A stretch of 64,000 nt of DNA from Variovorax sp. J22G73 (GCF_030317035.1 NZ_JASZYK010000001.1:1054001-1118000), one strand, 5' to 3'; shown: positions 42,107 through 53,469, counted from the first letter of the stretch. A program made the numbers and translations. The notes: generated by a model from the letters alone, not told the origin.

Positions 42107-43111
42107 TCAGAGCGGCTTGAACCCGCTGCCCTGGATGATCTTTTCCCAGCTCTGCGTGTACGTGCGAACGCGCCCCGCGAACTGGCCCTGCGACTCGTAG
42201 CCGACCGTCAGCCCCATCGTCGTCAGCTTCTGCTTCACGTCGGGCATGGCCAGCACCTTCTGCAGCGCGTCGCCGTACTTGTCGATGATCGGCTGCGGCG
42301 TGCCCACCGGCGCGAAGATGCCGTAGTAGGGCAGGTCGTCCAGGTTGGCGAAGCCCAGCTCGGTGAAGGTCGGCACGTTCGGAATCACGGCCTGGCGCTT
42401 GGCGCCGATGGACGCCACGATGCGCACCTTGCCGGCCTTGTGGTTCTCGATGAAGTCAGGCACCGAGGCGATGCCCGCGGTGATCTGGTTGCCCAGCATG
42501 TCGGCCGTCATGGGCGCGCTGCCGCGGTAGGGCGCGGGCTGCACGTCGATCTTGTACTTGTCCGAGATCATCTTCACCAGGAACTCGGGAATCGACGCCG
42601 GCGCCGGGATGCCGATGGTTTCCTTGCCGCCCTTTTGCGTGCGCACCCATTTCACGTACTCGTCCATGGTCTTGGCCGGCGTGCCGCCCGAGACGGCCAG
42701 CACGTTGGCGAAGGTGGCAAAGCCGGCCACGGGCACGAAGTCGGTGGCGGGGTTGAAGCCCGGGTTCTTGATGACCTGCGGCAGGATCGAGATCGTGTGG
42801 TCGTGCGACAGCAGCAGCGTGTGGCCGTCGGCGGGGGAAGACTTCAACACGGTCGCGGCAATCTGGCCGCCGGCGCCGGCACGGTTCTCGACCACCACCG
42901 GCACGCCCAGCACGTCCTTGAGCTTTTCGCCCAGGGTGCGCGCAATGGCGTCGGTGCCCGCGCCGGCCGGGAAGCCGACCAGCAGGCGGATGGGGGTGCC
43001 GCTTTGCGCCTGCGCAAGGCCGCTCAGGCCCAGGGTGCTCAGAGCGCCCAGAAGCAGGCCGGCGCTGATCGCCCGGCGCACCGGTTGAACGCGCTGCATT
43101 GAAAAAACCAT
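42107..43111 (-). CDS. Tripartite tricarboxylate transporter (Bug family) substrate-binding protein
   Basis: A 334-residue periplasmic protein. Signal peptide to about residue 35 (AISAGLLLGALSTLGLSGLA, cleavage AQAQ). Bug-family marks: IRLLVGFPAGAGTDAIAR, VVVENRAGAGGQIAA, NPATDFVPVAGF and the C-terminal YTQSWEKIIQGSGFKPL. Bug proteins are greatly expanded in Burkholderiales and bind small carboxylates. No TctA/TctB membrane genes are nearby, so it is an orphan binder. ATG 43111 has GGAG six bases upstream. Confidence 0.92.
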   Translation of the reverse strand: MVFSMQRVQPVRRAISAGLLLGALSTLGLSGLAQAQSGTPIRLLVGFPAGAGTDAIARTLGEKLKDVLGVPVVVENRAGAGGQIAATVLKSSPADGHTLLLSHDHTISILPQVIKNPGFNPATDFVPVAGFATFANVLAVSGGTPAKTMDEYVKWVRTQKGGKETIGIPAPASIPEFLVKMISDKYKIDVQPAPYRGSAPMTADMLGNQITAGIASVPDFIENHKAGKVRIVASIGAKRQAVIPNVPTFTELGFANLDDLPYYGIFAPVGTPQPIIDKYGDALQKVLAMPDVKQKLTTMGLTVGYESQGQFAGRVRTYTQSWEKIIQGSGFKPL

Positions 43112-43212
43112 GATCGACTCCATTCGAGAGAGAGAAATGCCTACGGGCAGGAAACGGGTGTCGTGCAATACCCGTGCCCAGGCTCCGGTAGTCCGCACGT
43201 AATTGTCAAAAC

Positions 43213-43240
43213 CTTGAATCGTGCCCGAACGGCCCTATTT
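43213..43240 (+). promoter_or_regulatory. Sigma-32 (RpoH) heat-shock promoter of clpB
   Basis: CTTGAAT (43213-43219), a 13-base spacer and CCCTATTT (43233-43240) match the sigma-32 consensus CTTGAAA-N13-CCCCATNT with one mismatch in each element. It lies 20 bases before the clpB ATG. Confidence 0.8.
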
Positions 43241-43259
43241 TGGAAGCAGGAATACCACC

Positions 43260-45881
<2,622 letters not shown>

Positions 45882-45887
45882 AGTCGG

Positions 45888-46229
45888 ATGATGAACTTTA
45901 TTTTTCGCGTCGTTCTTCTGCTCCTGGGGCTGGTTTTCGCGGCCAGCCTGGCCGTGGCGGTGATGCTGCTGGCCGCGGTGTGGGGCATGCGCTACGCCTG
46001 GGGCCGGCTCACGGGCAAGCCCGTGACGCCCTGGACCGCGTCGATGGGCGGGCGCTTCAACCCGCGCTCGGGCTTCGACCGGTTTCGCCATGCGGCACAG
46101 CCGGCCGAGCCGCAGGCGGCCGATGTGGTCAACGCCCGCGCGCGCGGCGAGTCGGTGCGCAGTCCCATCGCCATCGGCCCCGCCGATGACGTGACCGACG
46201 TGCGGGCCCGGCCTGTGCGCGGCGACTGA
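45888..46229 (+). CDS. Small membrane protein of unknown function
   Basis: A 113-residue protein with one long N-terminal hydrophobic segment (about residues 4-35, VVLLLLGLVFAASLAVAVML) followed by a basic, Pro/Arg-rich cytoplasmic or periplasmic tail (FNPRSGFDRFRHAAQPAEPQ). I do not recognise the family. It starts six bases after clpB and could be read from the same transcript. The start could also be the second Met (45891). Confidence 0.7.
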   Translation: MMNFIFRVVLLLLGLVFAASLAVAVMLLAAVWGMRYAWGRLTGKPVTPWTASMGGRFNPRSGFDRFRHAAQPAEPQAADVVNARARGESVRSPIAIGPADDVTDVRARPVRGD

Positions 46230-46286
46230 GCCCCGGCAACGGGCTTCGCGGTCTTGGCGGTTTTTGCAGCCTTCGCTGCCTGGATG

Positions 46287-46321
46287 TTTACCGGCCCGTA
46301 GAATTTCTACTGGCCAGTAAA
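46287..46321 (+). promoter_or_regulatory. Double palindromic operator upstream of the TetR gene
   Basis: Two 17-base arms, TTTACCGGCCCGTAGAA and TTCTACTGGCCAGTAAA, mirror each other around 46304 (15 of 17 positions). The right arm itself holds the perfect palindrome TACTGGCCAGTA. Such sites are typical of TetR-family autoregulation. The arms overlap a possible TAGAAT -10 element. Confidence 0.65.
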
Positions 46322-46377
46322 TTCCCTTCTCGCCGCGCTGTGCGGTGTCGGACCTTCGGCCATCCTGTTTCGCACCG

Positions 46378-47130
46378 ATGGCCCGCTCCGTTTCTCCTCC
46401 TTCCGTTCCTTATCCCTCATCCGCCGAGCCCGCCGGATCTGCGGGGTCTTCCGGCTCTCCCTGGGAGCCCGCGGGCAAGCGCGCGCGCCAGCGCGAGGTC
46501 AAGCGCCAGGCCGTGCTGCAGACCGCCGCGCAACTCTTCAACGAGCGCGGCTTCCACGCCACTTCGCTCGACGACATTGCCGAGCGGCTGAACGTCAGCA
46601 AGCCCACGCTGTACTACTACGTCGAGAACAAGGACCAGATCCTGCTCGAGTGCGTGAAGACCGCGCTCGACCTGATGCATGCCGGCATTGCCGAGGTGCG
46701 CGCCAACGGTGGCAGCGCCATCGACCAGCTCGAGGCCTCGATGCGCATCTACGCGGGCGTGGTCACGCAGGACTTCGGCCGCTGCGTGATCCGTATCGGC
46801 GAAGACCCGCTGCCCAAGCCGCTGAAGGCCGAGTTGCTCCGCCTGAAGGCGGGCATCGACGCGCAGTTTCGCCAGCTCGTCGAAGCCGGCATCGCCGAAG
46901 GCTCGCTCGCGCCCTGCGATCCGAAGATGGCGGCCTTCATGCTCGCGGGCGCGCTCAGCTGGATCGGCCGCTGGTACCGCCCCGGCGGCAGCCTCACGCC
47001 CACGCAGATCGCCGACCAGGGCATCGACCTGCTGCTGGGCGGCCTGCTTCAACGGCCCGCGCCCGCCAGCCCGCCCGCCACGGGCGCGGCGCCACGCCAA
47101 TCTGCTGCAAAAAAAGGAAAGACCGCATGA
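46378..47130 (+). CDS. TetR/AcrR family transcriptional regulator
   Basis: A 250-residue TetR regulator. A Pro/Ser-rich tail of about 35 residues precedes the HTH (RQAVLQTAAQLFNERGFHAT, LDDIAERLNVSKPTLYYYVE), then an all-helical ligand domain and a Pro/Ala tail. The HTH and the ligand domain resemble regulators of acyl-CoA metabolism, matching the enoyl-CoA hydratase and thiolase genes that follow with ATGA overlap. The start is uncertain: the ATG at 46378 is used, a GTG at 46345 is possible. It probably binds the palindrome at 46287-46321. Confidence 0.88.
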   Translation: MARSVSPPSVPYPSSAEPAGSAGSSGSPWEPAGKRARQREVKRQAVLQTAAQLFNERGFHATSLDDIAERLNVSKPTLYYYVENKDQILLECVKTALDLMHAGIAEVRANGGSAIDQLEASMRIYAGVVTQDFGRCVIRIGEDPLPKPLKAELLRLKAGIDAQFRQLVEAGIAEGSLAPCDPKMAAFMLAGALSWIGRWYRPGGSLTPTQIADQGIDLLLGGLLQRPAPASPPATGAAPRQSAAKKGKTA

Positions 47131-47909
47131 CGACAGACGCCCCCTTGCTGCTGGCCCGCGACGGTGCCGTGGCCACCATTCGCTTCAACCGGCCCGGCGC
47201 GCTCAACGCCATCGACGTGCCGATGGCCAATGCCTTCCTCGCCGCCGCCCGCGAGCTGGCCGCCGACAAGGGCGTGCGCGCCGTGCTCATGAGCGGCGCG
47301 GGCAAGGGCTTCATGGCCGGCGGCGACCTCGGCGTGCTCAGCGCCGACCCGAAACAGGGCGCGGCCGACCTGATCGGCCCGCTGCACGAGGCGCTGCGCG
47401 TGCTCGACGCCATGGACGCGCCGCTGGTCGCGCAGGTGCACGGCGTGGCCGCCGGCGCGGGCCTGAGCCTGATGCTGCAGGCCGACTTCGTGCTCGCCGC
47501 CGAGGGCACGCGCTTCAACCTCGCCTACGTGAACATCGGCACCAGCTGCGACGTGGGCGCCTCGTGGGCGCTGCCGCGGCTGGTGGGCATGCGCCGCGCG
47601 CTGGAAATCGCCATGCTCGGCGACACCTACGACGCGGCCGCCGCTGAGCGCATGGGCCTGGTCAACCGCGTGGTGCCCGCCGCCGAGCTGGAGGCCCAGG
47701 CGCTGGCGCTGGCGCACCGGCTGGCCAAGGGCCCGACCGTGGCGCTGGGCAACCTGCGCCGGCTGATGCGCGGCTCGCTCGGGCGCGACCTGGCGGGCCA
47801 GCTCGACGCCGAATCGGCCGCCTTCCAGGTCTGCGCGGCCACCGACGACTTCCGCATCGGCCTGAACGCCTTCTTCGACAAGAAGCCCGCAGCCTTCACA
47901 GGCCGCTGA
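47127..47909 (+). CDS. Enoyl-CoA hydratase/isomerase family protein
   Basis: A 260-residue crotonase-fold protein. Oxyanion-hole strands are visible at FMAGGDLGVLSAD and HGVAAGAGLSLML. The first catalytic Glu position of hydratases is not obvious; the segment IGTSCDVGASWALPRLVG has Cys/Asp where hydratases carry Glu, so isomerase or thioesterase-like activity is possible. It overlaps the TetR gene by ATGA and precedes a thiolase, so it likely works in a CoA-ester degradation route. Confidence 0.88.
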   Translation: MTTDAPLLLARDGAVATIRFNRPGALNAIDVPMANAFLAAARELAADKGVRAVLMSGAGKGFMAGGDLGVLSADPKQGAADLIGPLHEALRVLDAMDAPLVAQVHGVAAGAGLSLMLQADFVLAAEGTRFNLAYVNIGTSCDVGASWALPRLVGMRRALEIAMLGDTYDAAAAERMGLVNRVVPAAELEAQALALAHRLAKGPTVALGNLRRLMRGSLGRDLAGQLDAESAAFQVCAATDDFRIGLNAFFDKKPAAFTGR

Positions 47910-47940
47910 ATTCCATCTTTCAAACCCAGGAGACCCACCC

Positions 47941-49125
47941 ATGACCCAACGCGACATCTTCGTGGTCGGCACCGCCCGCACCGCCATCGGCACCTTCGGC
48001 GGCGCGCTGAAGGACGTGCCCAACACCCAGCTGGCCACCACCGCCGTCAAGGCCGCCATCGAGCGCAGCGGCGTGGCGGCCGACGCCATCGGCCACGTGG
48101 TGATGGGCAACGTGATTCCCACCGACGTGAAGGACGCCTACCTGAGCCGCGTGGCGGCCATCGACGCGGGCTGCCCCATCGAGACGCCGGCCTTCAACGT
48201 GAACCGCCTGTGCGGCTCGGGCCTGCAGGCCATCGTGTCGGCGGCGCAGGCCATTGCGCTGGGCGACTGCGACATCGCCATCGGCGGCGGCTCGGAGTCG
48301 ATGAGCCGCGGCCCGTACTTCGACACCTCGGCACGCTACGGCGCGCGCATGGGCGACGCGGTGCTGGTCGACTACATGCTGGGCATCCTGCACGACCCGT
48401 GGGAGAAGATCCACATGGGCATCACCGCCGAGAACGTGGCCGCGCGCTATGGCATCACGCGCGAGCAGATGGACGAACTGGCCGTGGCCAGCCAGCAGCG
48501 CGCGGCGGCCGCCATTGCCGCGGGCCGCTTCAAGGAGCAGATCGTTCCGGTCGAGGTCAAGACGCGCAAGGGCGTGGTGCTGTTCGACACCGACGAGCAC
48601 GTGCGCGCCGACACCACCGTCGACACGCTGGCGAAGATGAAGCCCGCCTTCAAGAAGGACGGCTTGGTCACCGCCGGCAATGCCTCGGGCATCAACGATG
48701 GCGCCGCCGCCGTGGTGCTGGCCGAAGGCGGCCGCGTGAAGGCGCTGGGCCTGAAGCCGCTGGCGCGCCTGGTGGGCTACGCGCACGCGGGCGTGGAGCC
48801 GGCGTACATGGGCATCGGCCCGGTGCCGGCCACGCGCAAGGTGCTGGAGCGCACCGGGCTGAAAGTGAGCGACTTCGACGTGATCGAGTCGAACGAGGCC
48901 TTCGCGGCGCAGGCCTGCGCGGTCATCAAGGAGCTGGGGTTCGACCCGGCCAAGGTGAACCCGAACGGCTCGGGCATTTCGCTGGGCCACCCGGTGGGCG
49001 CGACGGGCGCGATCATCACCACCAAGGCGATTGCCGAGCTGCACCGCACCGGCGGGCGCTACGCGCTGGTGACGATGTGCATCGGCGGCGGGCAGGGCAT
49101 TGCCGCGGTGTTCGAGCGCGTCTGA
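47941..49125 (+). CDS. Acetyl-CoA C-acetyltransferase / beta-ketothiolase
   Basis: A 394-residue thiolase of the biosynthetic-length class. The nucleophile is C91 in NRLCGSGLQAIVSAAQ; His in NEAFAAQACA and SLGHPVGATGAII, and the second catalytic Cys in VTMCIGGGQGIA, are present. It cleaves or forms 3-ketoacyl-CoA; close relatives include BktB of polyhydroxyalkanoate producers, but chain-length preference cannot be read from sequence. Third gene of the TetR operon, with AGGAG upstream. Confidence 0.93.
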   Translation: MTQRDIFVVGTARTAIGTFGGALKDVPNTQLATTAVKAAIERSGVAADAIGHVVMGNVIPTDVKDAYLSRVAAIDAGCPIETPAFNVNRLCGSGLQAIVSAAQAIALGDCDIAIGGGSESMSRGPYFDTSARYGARMGDAVLVDYMLGILHDPWEKIHMGITAENVAARYGITREQMDELAVASQQRAAAAIAAGRFKEQIVPVEVKTRKGVVLFDTDEHVRADTTVDTLAKMKPAFKKDGLVTAGNASGINDGAAAVVLAEGGRVKALGLKPLARLVGYAHAGVEPAYMGIGPVPATRKVLERTGLKVSDFDVIESNEAFAAQACAVIKELGFDPAKVNPNGSGISLGHPVGATGAIITTKAIAELHRTGGRYALVTMCIGGGQGIAAVFERV

Positions 49126-49160
49126 GCCCACCCGAGCGGACTCAGGGCACACTTGCCGCC

Positions 49161-49568
49161 ATGCTGCGCCCACCCCTGCTGATCGATCCCGACGAAGTCG
49201 AGATCAGTGCCATTCGCGCGCAGGGGGCGGGCGGGCAGAACGTGAACAAGGTGTCCAGCGCGGTGCACCTGCGCTACGACATTCCCGCCAGCTCGCTGCC
49301 CGCCGACGTGAAGGAGCGGCTGCTCGCCCTGCGCGACAGCCGCATCACGCAGGAGGGCGTGCTGGTGCTCAAGGCGCAGCAGCACCGCACGCAGGAAATG
49401 AACCGCGCCGACGCGTTCGCGCGCCTGCAGGCGGTGGTCGACAGCGTGGCCACGCCGCCGCGCGCGCGGCGCGCGACCAAGCCGACCTACGGTTCCAAGC
49501 AGCGCCGGCTCGAGGGCAAGAGCCAGCGTTCGCAGATCAAGAGCCTGCGCGGACGGGTGCAGGACTGA
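49161..49568 (+). CDS. arfB: Alternative ribosome-rescue factor ArfB (YaeJ)
   Basis: A 135-residue peptidyl-tRNA hydrolase that frees stalled ribosomes. The RF-type GGQ motif is in RAQGAGGQNVNKVSSAVHLR, and the basic C-terminal tail (KQRRLEGKSQRSQIKSLRGR) that enters the empty mRNA channel is intact. It lies 35 bases after the thiolase gene. Its last 32 bases overlap the end of the convergent membrane-protein gene. Confidence 0.93.
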   Translation: MLRPPLLIDPDEVEISAIRAQGAGGQNVNKVSSAVHLRYDIPASSLPADVKERLLALRDSRITQEGVLVLKAQQHRTQEMNRADAFARLQAVVDSVATPPRARRATKPTYGSKQRRLEGKSQRSQIKSLRGRVQD

Positions 49569-50070
49569 GCGGCGCGCCCCCACCGCGCAGCCGCCGAACC
49601 TGCAGCCCCACGCCCACCAGGTACAGCAGGAACAGCACGCCGGTAATGGCCTTGAGCTCGGGCGCATCCGGGCTCGACAGCAGCGGCGCGCCCAGCGGCA
49701 GGCGCGTCAGCGGCTCGGTGAAGGCCGGAATCCAGTGGAAGAGAAAGCTGGCCGAAAACGCCGCCGCCTCCACGTAGCGCGCGCCGCGCCCGAACAGCAG
49801 GCCGCGCCCGGCCGCGGCGCCCACCGCCAGCGCCACCAGCGTGATGATGCCCAGCACATGCGGCTTGCCGAAGCCGCCGTGCTGGAAGATGCCGAAGCCG
49901 GTGAGGCAGGTGAGCACGGTGGTCCACACGAAGACCTGTCCCAGGCCGGTGCGCATCGTGATTTCCCTGTAGCGAAACAGGGCCCAGAGCCCTGCGACGA
50001 CAGCGACCAGGCTGATCGCCGTGTGAACCGTGCCGAGGGACGTGAGTCCCAGCCATCCTGTGGGTGCCAT
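49537..50070 (-). CDS. Uncharacterised polytopic membrane protein
   Basis: A 177-residue protein with about five hydrophobic segments (TAISLVAVVAGLWALF, VFVWTTVLTCLTGFGIF, VLGIITLVALAVGAAAG, AAAFSASFLFHWIPAF, ITGVLFLLYLVGVGL). The His in LGTVHTAIS, HGGFGKPH and FLFHWIP are spaced through the helices, which might bind heme or metal, but I do not recognise a family. Its start at 50070 follows GGAG. The 3' end overlaps arfB by 32 bases in opposite orientation. Confidence 0.75.
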   Translation of the reverse strand: MAPTGWLGLTSLGTVHTAISLVAVVAGLWALFRYREITMRTGLGQVFVWTTVLTCLTGFGIFQHGGFGKPHVLGIITLVALAVGAAAGRGLLFGRGARYVEAAAFSASFLFHWIPAFTEPLTRLPLGAPLLSSPDAPELKAITGVLFLLYLVGVGLQVRRLRGGGAPLSPAPVRAGS

Positions 50071-50197
50071 GCGGAGCTCCTCGTGTCGTGGTGCGGCATT
50101 CTGGCGCTTTGCAATGAATTTGTGTGATCTGGGAGACATTGAGTGCCAAAGACCCCGCTTTACGGGTCTGACACACCGCCCAAGCACAATCGGAGTC

Positions 50198-50779
50198 ATG
50201 AGAAGGTTCTTTTCGCGCGTGCTGCTGTCCGCGCTGGTACTGGCCCCGGCGGCTGCGCTGCTGACCGGGTGCGGGCCGGGGGTTGCGCAGGGCGCGGGCA
50301 ACGCGGCGGCCACGGCCACCGAGTTGAAGTGGGAAGAGCTGATTCCCAAGAGCTGGGACCCGACCAAGCGCTATCGCAACATCAGCCTGGAGGCGCTGCG
50401 CGACAACGACCCCATCGCCATCCAGATGCTCGACGAGATGCGCGCCGTGTGGGACAACGCACCGGTCAACGTGGCGCTCGACGGCAAGGCCGCCAGGCTC
50501 TCGGGTTTCGTGGTGCCGCTGGACGCCACGCAGGACGGCATTCGCGAATTCCTGCTGGTGCCTTACTTCGGCGCCTGCATCCACACCCCGCCGCCACCGG
50601 CCAACCAGATCGTGCACGTGATCGCGCCCGCGCCCGTCAAGGGGCTGCACGCGATGGACACGGTGTACGTCAGCGGCACTCTGAAGGCGGCGCGCTTCAA
50701 TTCGGTGGACATGGGCGTGAGCGGCTACGAGATCGCGTCGGCCGAGGTCGAGCGCTTCACGCCGAAGCAGCCGCAGTGA
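50198..50779 (+). CDS. DUF3299 lipoprotein
   Basis: A 193-residue protein with a lipoprotein signal (LVLAPAAALLTGC, lipidated Cys about residue 25) and a DUF3299 domain: LKWEELIPKSWDP, ARLSGFVVPLDATQDG, FLLVPYFGACIHTPPPPANQIV. The Cys-His in GACIHTPPPP suggests metal or redox function; the family often lies near ABC transporters in other genomes, but here it stands alone. Function unknown. Confidence 0.87.
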   Translation: MRRFFSRVLLSALVLAPAAALLTGCGPGVAQGAGNAAATATELKWEELIPKSWDPTKRYRNISLEALRDNDPIAIQMLDEMRAVWDNAPVNVALDGKAARLSGFVVPLDATQDGIREFLLVPYFGACIHTPPPPANQIVHVIAPAPVKGLHAMDTVYVSGTLKAARFNSVDMGVSGYEIASAEVERFTPKQPQ

Positions 50780-50786
50780 GCTCGCG

Positions 50787-50825
50787 GAGCTGAACGGGCG
50801 GCAGAGCCGCCGCACCGTTCAGCTC
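50787..50825. terminator. Bidirectional hairpin terminator between convergent genes
   Basis: Outer arms GAGCTGAACG and CGTTCAGCTC with an inner GGCGGC-AGA-GCCGCC stem, between the DUF3299 and LysR genes. No long T-run, but the stem is very strong. Confidence 0.65.
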
Positions 50826-50836
50826 ATGCGCTGAGT

Positions 50837-51730
50837 TCAGGTCATTCGCTGCGACAGGAAATCCAGGAACGAGGTGATGCGCGCCGACAGCTGCGTGTTG
50901 CGGTAGTACACCGCGTTGACGGGCTGTCGCACGTCCACCGTGTCCTTGGCCAGCACCTGCACCAGCGCGCCGCTCACGCGGTCGGCCTCGGTCATGAAGT
51001 CCGACAGGCACACGATGCCCACGCCGGCCAGTGCCAGCTGGCGCAGTGTTTCGCCGCTCGACGCGGCCACGGTGGGCGTGATGTTCCATTCGTCGCCATG
51101 CACGCCGCGCAGCGGCCAGCGGTTCAGCGACTCGGGCTGGGTGAAGCCCAGCAGCACATGCCCGGCCCGTTCGGCCAGCTCGCTCACCTTGCGCGGCTTG
51201 CCGTGCGCCTCGAGGTAGGCGGGGCTCGCGAGCACGCGCAGCCGGTGCGTGCCCAGCGGGCGCGCATGCAGCGTGGAGTCGCGCAGCGGGCCGATGCGAA
51301 TGGCGATGTCGGTGCGCCGCTCCAGCAGGTCGATGGGCAGGTCGTCGGTGTCCAGCTCGAGGCTGATCTGCGGATAGAGCTGTCGAAACGCGGGCACCAG
51401 CGGCACGATGGCGTGCAGCATGAAGGGCGAGGCCGCGTTCACGCGCAGCCGTCCCGCGGGCTGCTCGCGGCGCGCGGCCATGTGCTCCTCGGCGTCGTCG
51501 ATGGCCTCCAGGATGGCGCGCGTGCGCTGCAGGAAGGCCGCGCCTTCCTCGGTGAGCTCGAGCCGTCGCGTGGTGCGGCGCAGCAGCGTGGTGTCCAGCT
51601 TCTGCTCGAGCCGGCTCAGCGCGCGGCTGATGCCCGACACGGTTTGCGCGAGCTGGTCGGCCGCGGCGGTGATCGAGCCCGCGTCCACCACCGTGCGGAA
51701 GGCGACGAGTTCCTCGATGGTGGTTTTCAT
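50837..51730 (-). CDS. LysR family transcriptional regulator
   Basis: A 297-residue LysR regulator. N-terminal winged HTH (LVAFRTVVDAGSITAAADQL, VSGISRALSRLEQKLDTTLL, RRTTRRLELTEEGAAF) and a substrate-binding domain (GRLRVNAASPFMLHAIVPLV ... LDTDDLPIDLLERRTDIAIRI). It belongs to the large CrgA/PA2758-like group. The SulP transporter gene lies upstream on the same strand 11 bases away, so the two may be co-transcribed; the effector is unknown. Confidence 0.93.
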   Translation of the reverse strand: MKTTIEELVAFRTVVDAGSITAAADQLAQTVSGISRALSRLEQKLDTTLLRRTTRRLELTEEGAAFLQRTRAILEAIDDAEEHMAARREQPAGRLRVNAASPFMLHAIVPLVPAFRQLYPQISLELDTDDLPIDLLERRTDIAIRIGPLRDSTLHARPLGTHRLRVLASPAYLEAHGKPRKVSELAERAGHVLLGFTQPESLNRWPLRGVHGDEWNITPTVAASSGETLRQLALAGVGIVCLSDFMTEADRVSGALVQVLAKDTVDVRQPVNAVYYRNTQLSARITSFLDFLSQRMT

Positions 51731-51741
51731 GGGCGCAAGGG

Positions 51742-53469
51742 TCAGTGCGCCGCTTCAGCCGCGGCTTCCGCCACCGGCACGTCGATGCGCGGCATCAGCG
51801 CGGCCAGCGCCTCGCCGTCGGTGCGATAGCTGAAAAGCATCGGCCCGGGCGCCAGCAGGCCGGCGCGTTCCAGCACCTGCATGGCCGGCAGCTTCAGGCC
51901 GCTCAGGTGCAGCCGCACGCCCTTGGCTTCGGTCAGCCGGCGGATCGAGCCGAACACCTCGGCGCCGGTGATGTCGACACGGTTGATGGGCTGCGCGAAC
52001 AGGCACACGTCGGTGAGCGCGGGCTGCTCGGCCAGCGCCACGGTGAGCGCGCGCTCCAGCGTGGAGGCGGAGGCGAAGTCGAGCTCGGCGTCCATGCGCA
52101 GCGCATACAGGTGCGGCGCCAGCGGCGGTAGCTTCCACAGGTGGCGGTCGCGCAGGCTGCCGTCGGGGTGGAGGCCCACCTCGATGATGCGCGGGTGCAG
52201 GTGGCGGTACATGTAGTGCGCCATGCTGGCCAGCAGGCCGCCCAGCACGCCCCAGTAGATGCTGGGGGCGGTCGCGATGGTCAGCACGAAGGTGCCGAAG
52301 GCAATGCCCGCCTCGATGCGCGACACCCGCCACAGCGCCTTGAAGCTCGCCGGCTTCACCAGCCCCAATATGGCCGTGACCACCACCGCCGCCAGCACCG
52401 CCTGCGGCACGTGGTACAGCAGCGGCATGAGCCACAGCAGCGCGCCGGCCACCACCACCACGCTGAAGAGCGTGGCCCAGCCGGTCTGCGCGCCCGCGTA
52501 CAGCGTGATGGCCGAACGCGAGAACGACGAGCTGGTCGGGAACGCGCCCGTGAAGCCCGAGGCCAGCTTGGCCAGGCCCTGGCCGATGAGGTCCTGGTTT
52601 TCGTTCCACAGCGTGCCGGCGCGGGCGTTGTCGACCTTGGCGCTCGAGGCGGTTTCCAGGAAGCTCACCAGCGTGATCATCAGCGCCGGCAGCACCAGCG
52701 CGCTGAAGGTGCCCAGCGGCAGCAGGCCGGGCCAGTAGAGCGAAGGCAGGCCCGAGGGCAGGCTGCCCACCACCGCGCCGCCGCGCAGCGCGTAGTTGAC
52801 GAGCCAGCTGATGGCGGCCGCGCCGGCCACCAGCGCCATGGTGGTCGGAAAGCGCGGCAGCAGCCGCTTGCCCAGCCACAGCACCGCCACGCTGCCCAGC
52901 CCGAAGGCGATGGCCACCAGGTCGGGCAGCGGGCCGCCCTGCAGCACCTGGGGAATCGTGCGTCCCGTGAAGCCCAGCAGCGCGGGCAGCTGCGAAATGG
53001 CGATGAGCACCGCCGCGCCCTGCGTGAAGCCGATGAGCACCGGCGAATTCACCAGCCGCAGCAGCCAGCCGAAACGCCCCGCGCCCAGCACGATCTGGAT
53101 GGCGCCGGACATCAGCGTGAGCCACACCGCCATGGCCACCCATTCGGCGCTGCCCGCCACCGCCAGCGGCGCGAGCGAGGCGCCGACCAGCAAGCTGGTG
53201 AGCGCCGTGGGCCCGACCGACAGCCGCTGCGACGAGCTGAACATCACCGCGATCAGCGCCGGGAACAGCGCCGCGTACACGCCCGTCACCAGCGGCATGC
53301 CGGCCAGCGCCGCGTAGGCCACGCCCTGAGGAATGACCATCAGCGCCACGGTGATGCCGGCCATGGCCTCGTTGCGCAGCAGCGCGGCGGAAGGGCGCGG
53401 CCAGGCCAGGCAGGGAACCCAGCGCGCGAGGCGCTGGCGGAGGGAAGAAGGGGAGGCAGCCGGGGTCAT
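51742..53469 (-). CDS. SulP family anion transporter with STAS domain
   Basis: A 575-residue SLC26/SulP transporter. About 12 membrane segments in residues 25-430 with the family signature GITVALMVIPQGVAYAALAG and the region ALMITLVSFLETASSAKVDN, then a C-terminal STAS domain (ERALTVALAEQPALTDVCLF, VDITGAEVFGSIRRL). The substrate could be sulfate, bicarbonate or a dicarboxylate. No carbonic anhydrase or sulfate-assimilation gene is near. The ATG at 53469 is used; a GTG 18 bases upstream is an alternative. Neither has a good ribosome-binding site. Confidence 0.92.
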   Translation of the reverse strand: MTPAASPSSLRQRLARWVPCLAWPRPSAALLRNEAMAGITVALMVIPQGVAYAALAGMPLVTGVYAALFPALIAVMFSSSQRLSVGPTALTSLLVGASLAPLAVAGSAEWVAMAVWLTLMSGAIQIVLGAGRFGWLLRLVNSPVLIGFTQGAAVLIAISQLPALLGFTGRTIPQVLQGGPLPDLVAIAFGLGSVAVLWLGKRLLPRFPTTMALVAGAAAISWLVNYALRGGAVVGSLPSGLPSLYWPGLLPLGTFSALVLPALMITLVSFLETASSAKVDNARAGTLWNENQDLIGQGLAKLASGFTGAFPTSSSFSRSAITLYAGAQTGWATLFSVVVVAGALLWLMPLLYHVPQAVLAAVVVTAILGLVKPASFKALWRVSRIEAGIAFGTFVLTIATAPSIYWGVLGGLLASMAHYMYRHLHPRIIEVGLHPDGSLRDRHLWKLPPLAPHLYALRMDAELDFASASTLERALTVALAEQPALTDVCLFAQPINRVDITGAEVFGSIRRLTEAKGVRLHLSGLKLPAMQVLERAGLLAPGPMLFSYRTDGEALAALMPRIDVPVAEAAAEAAH

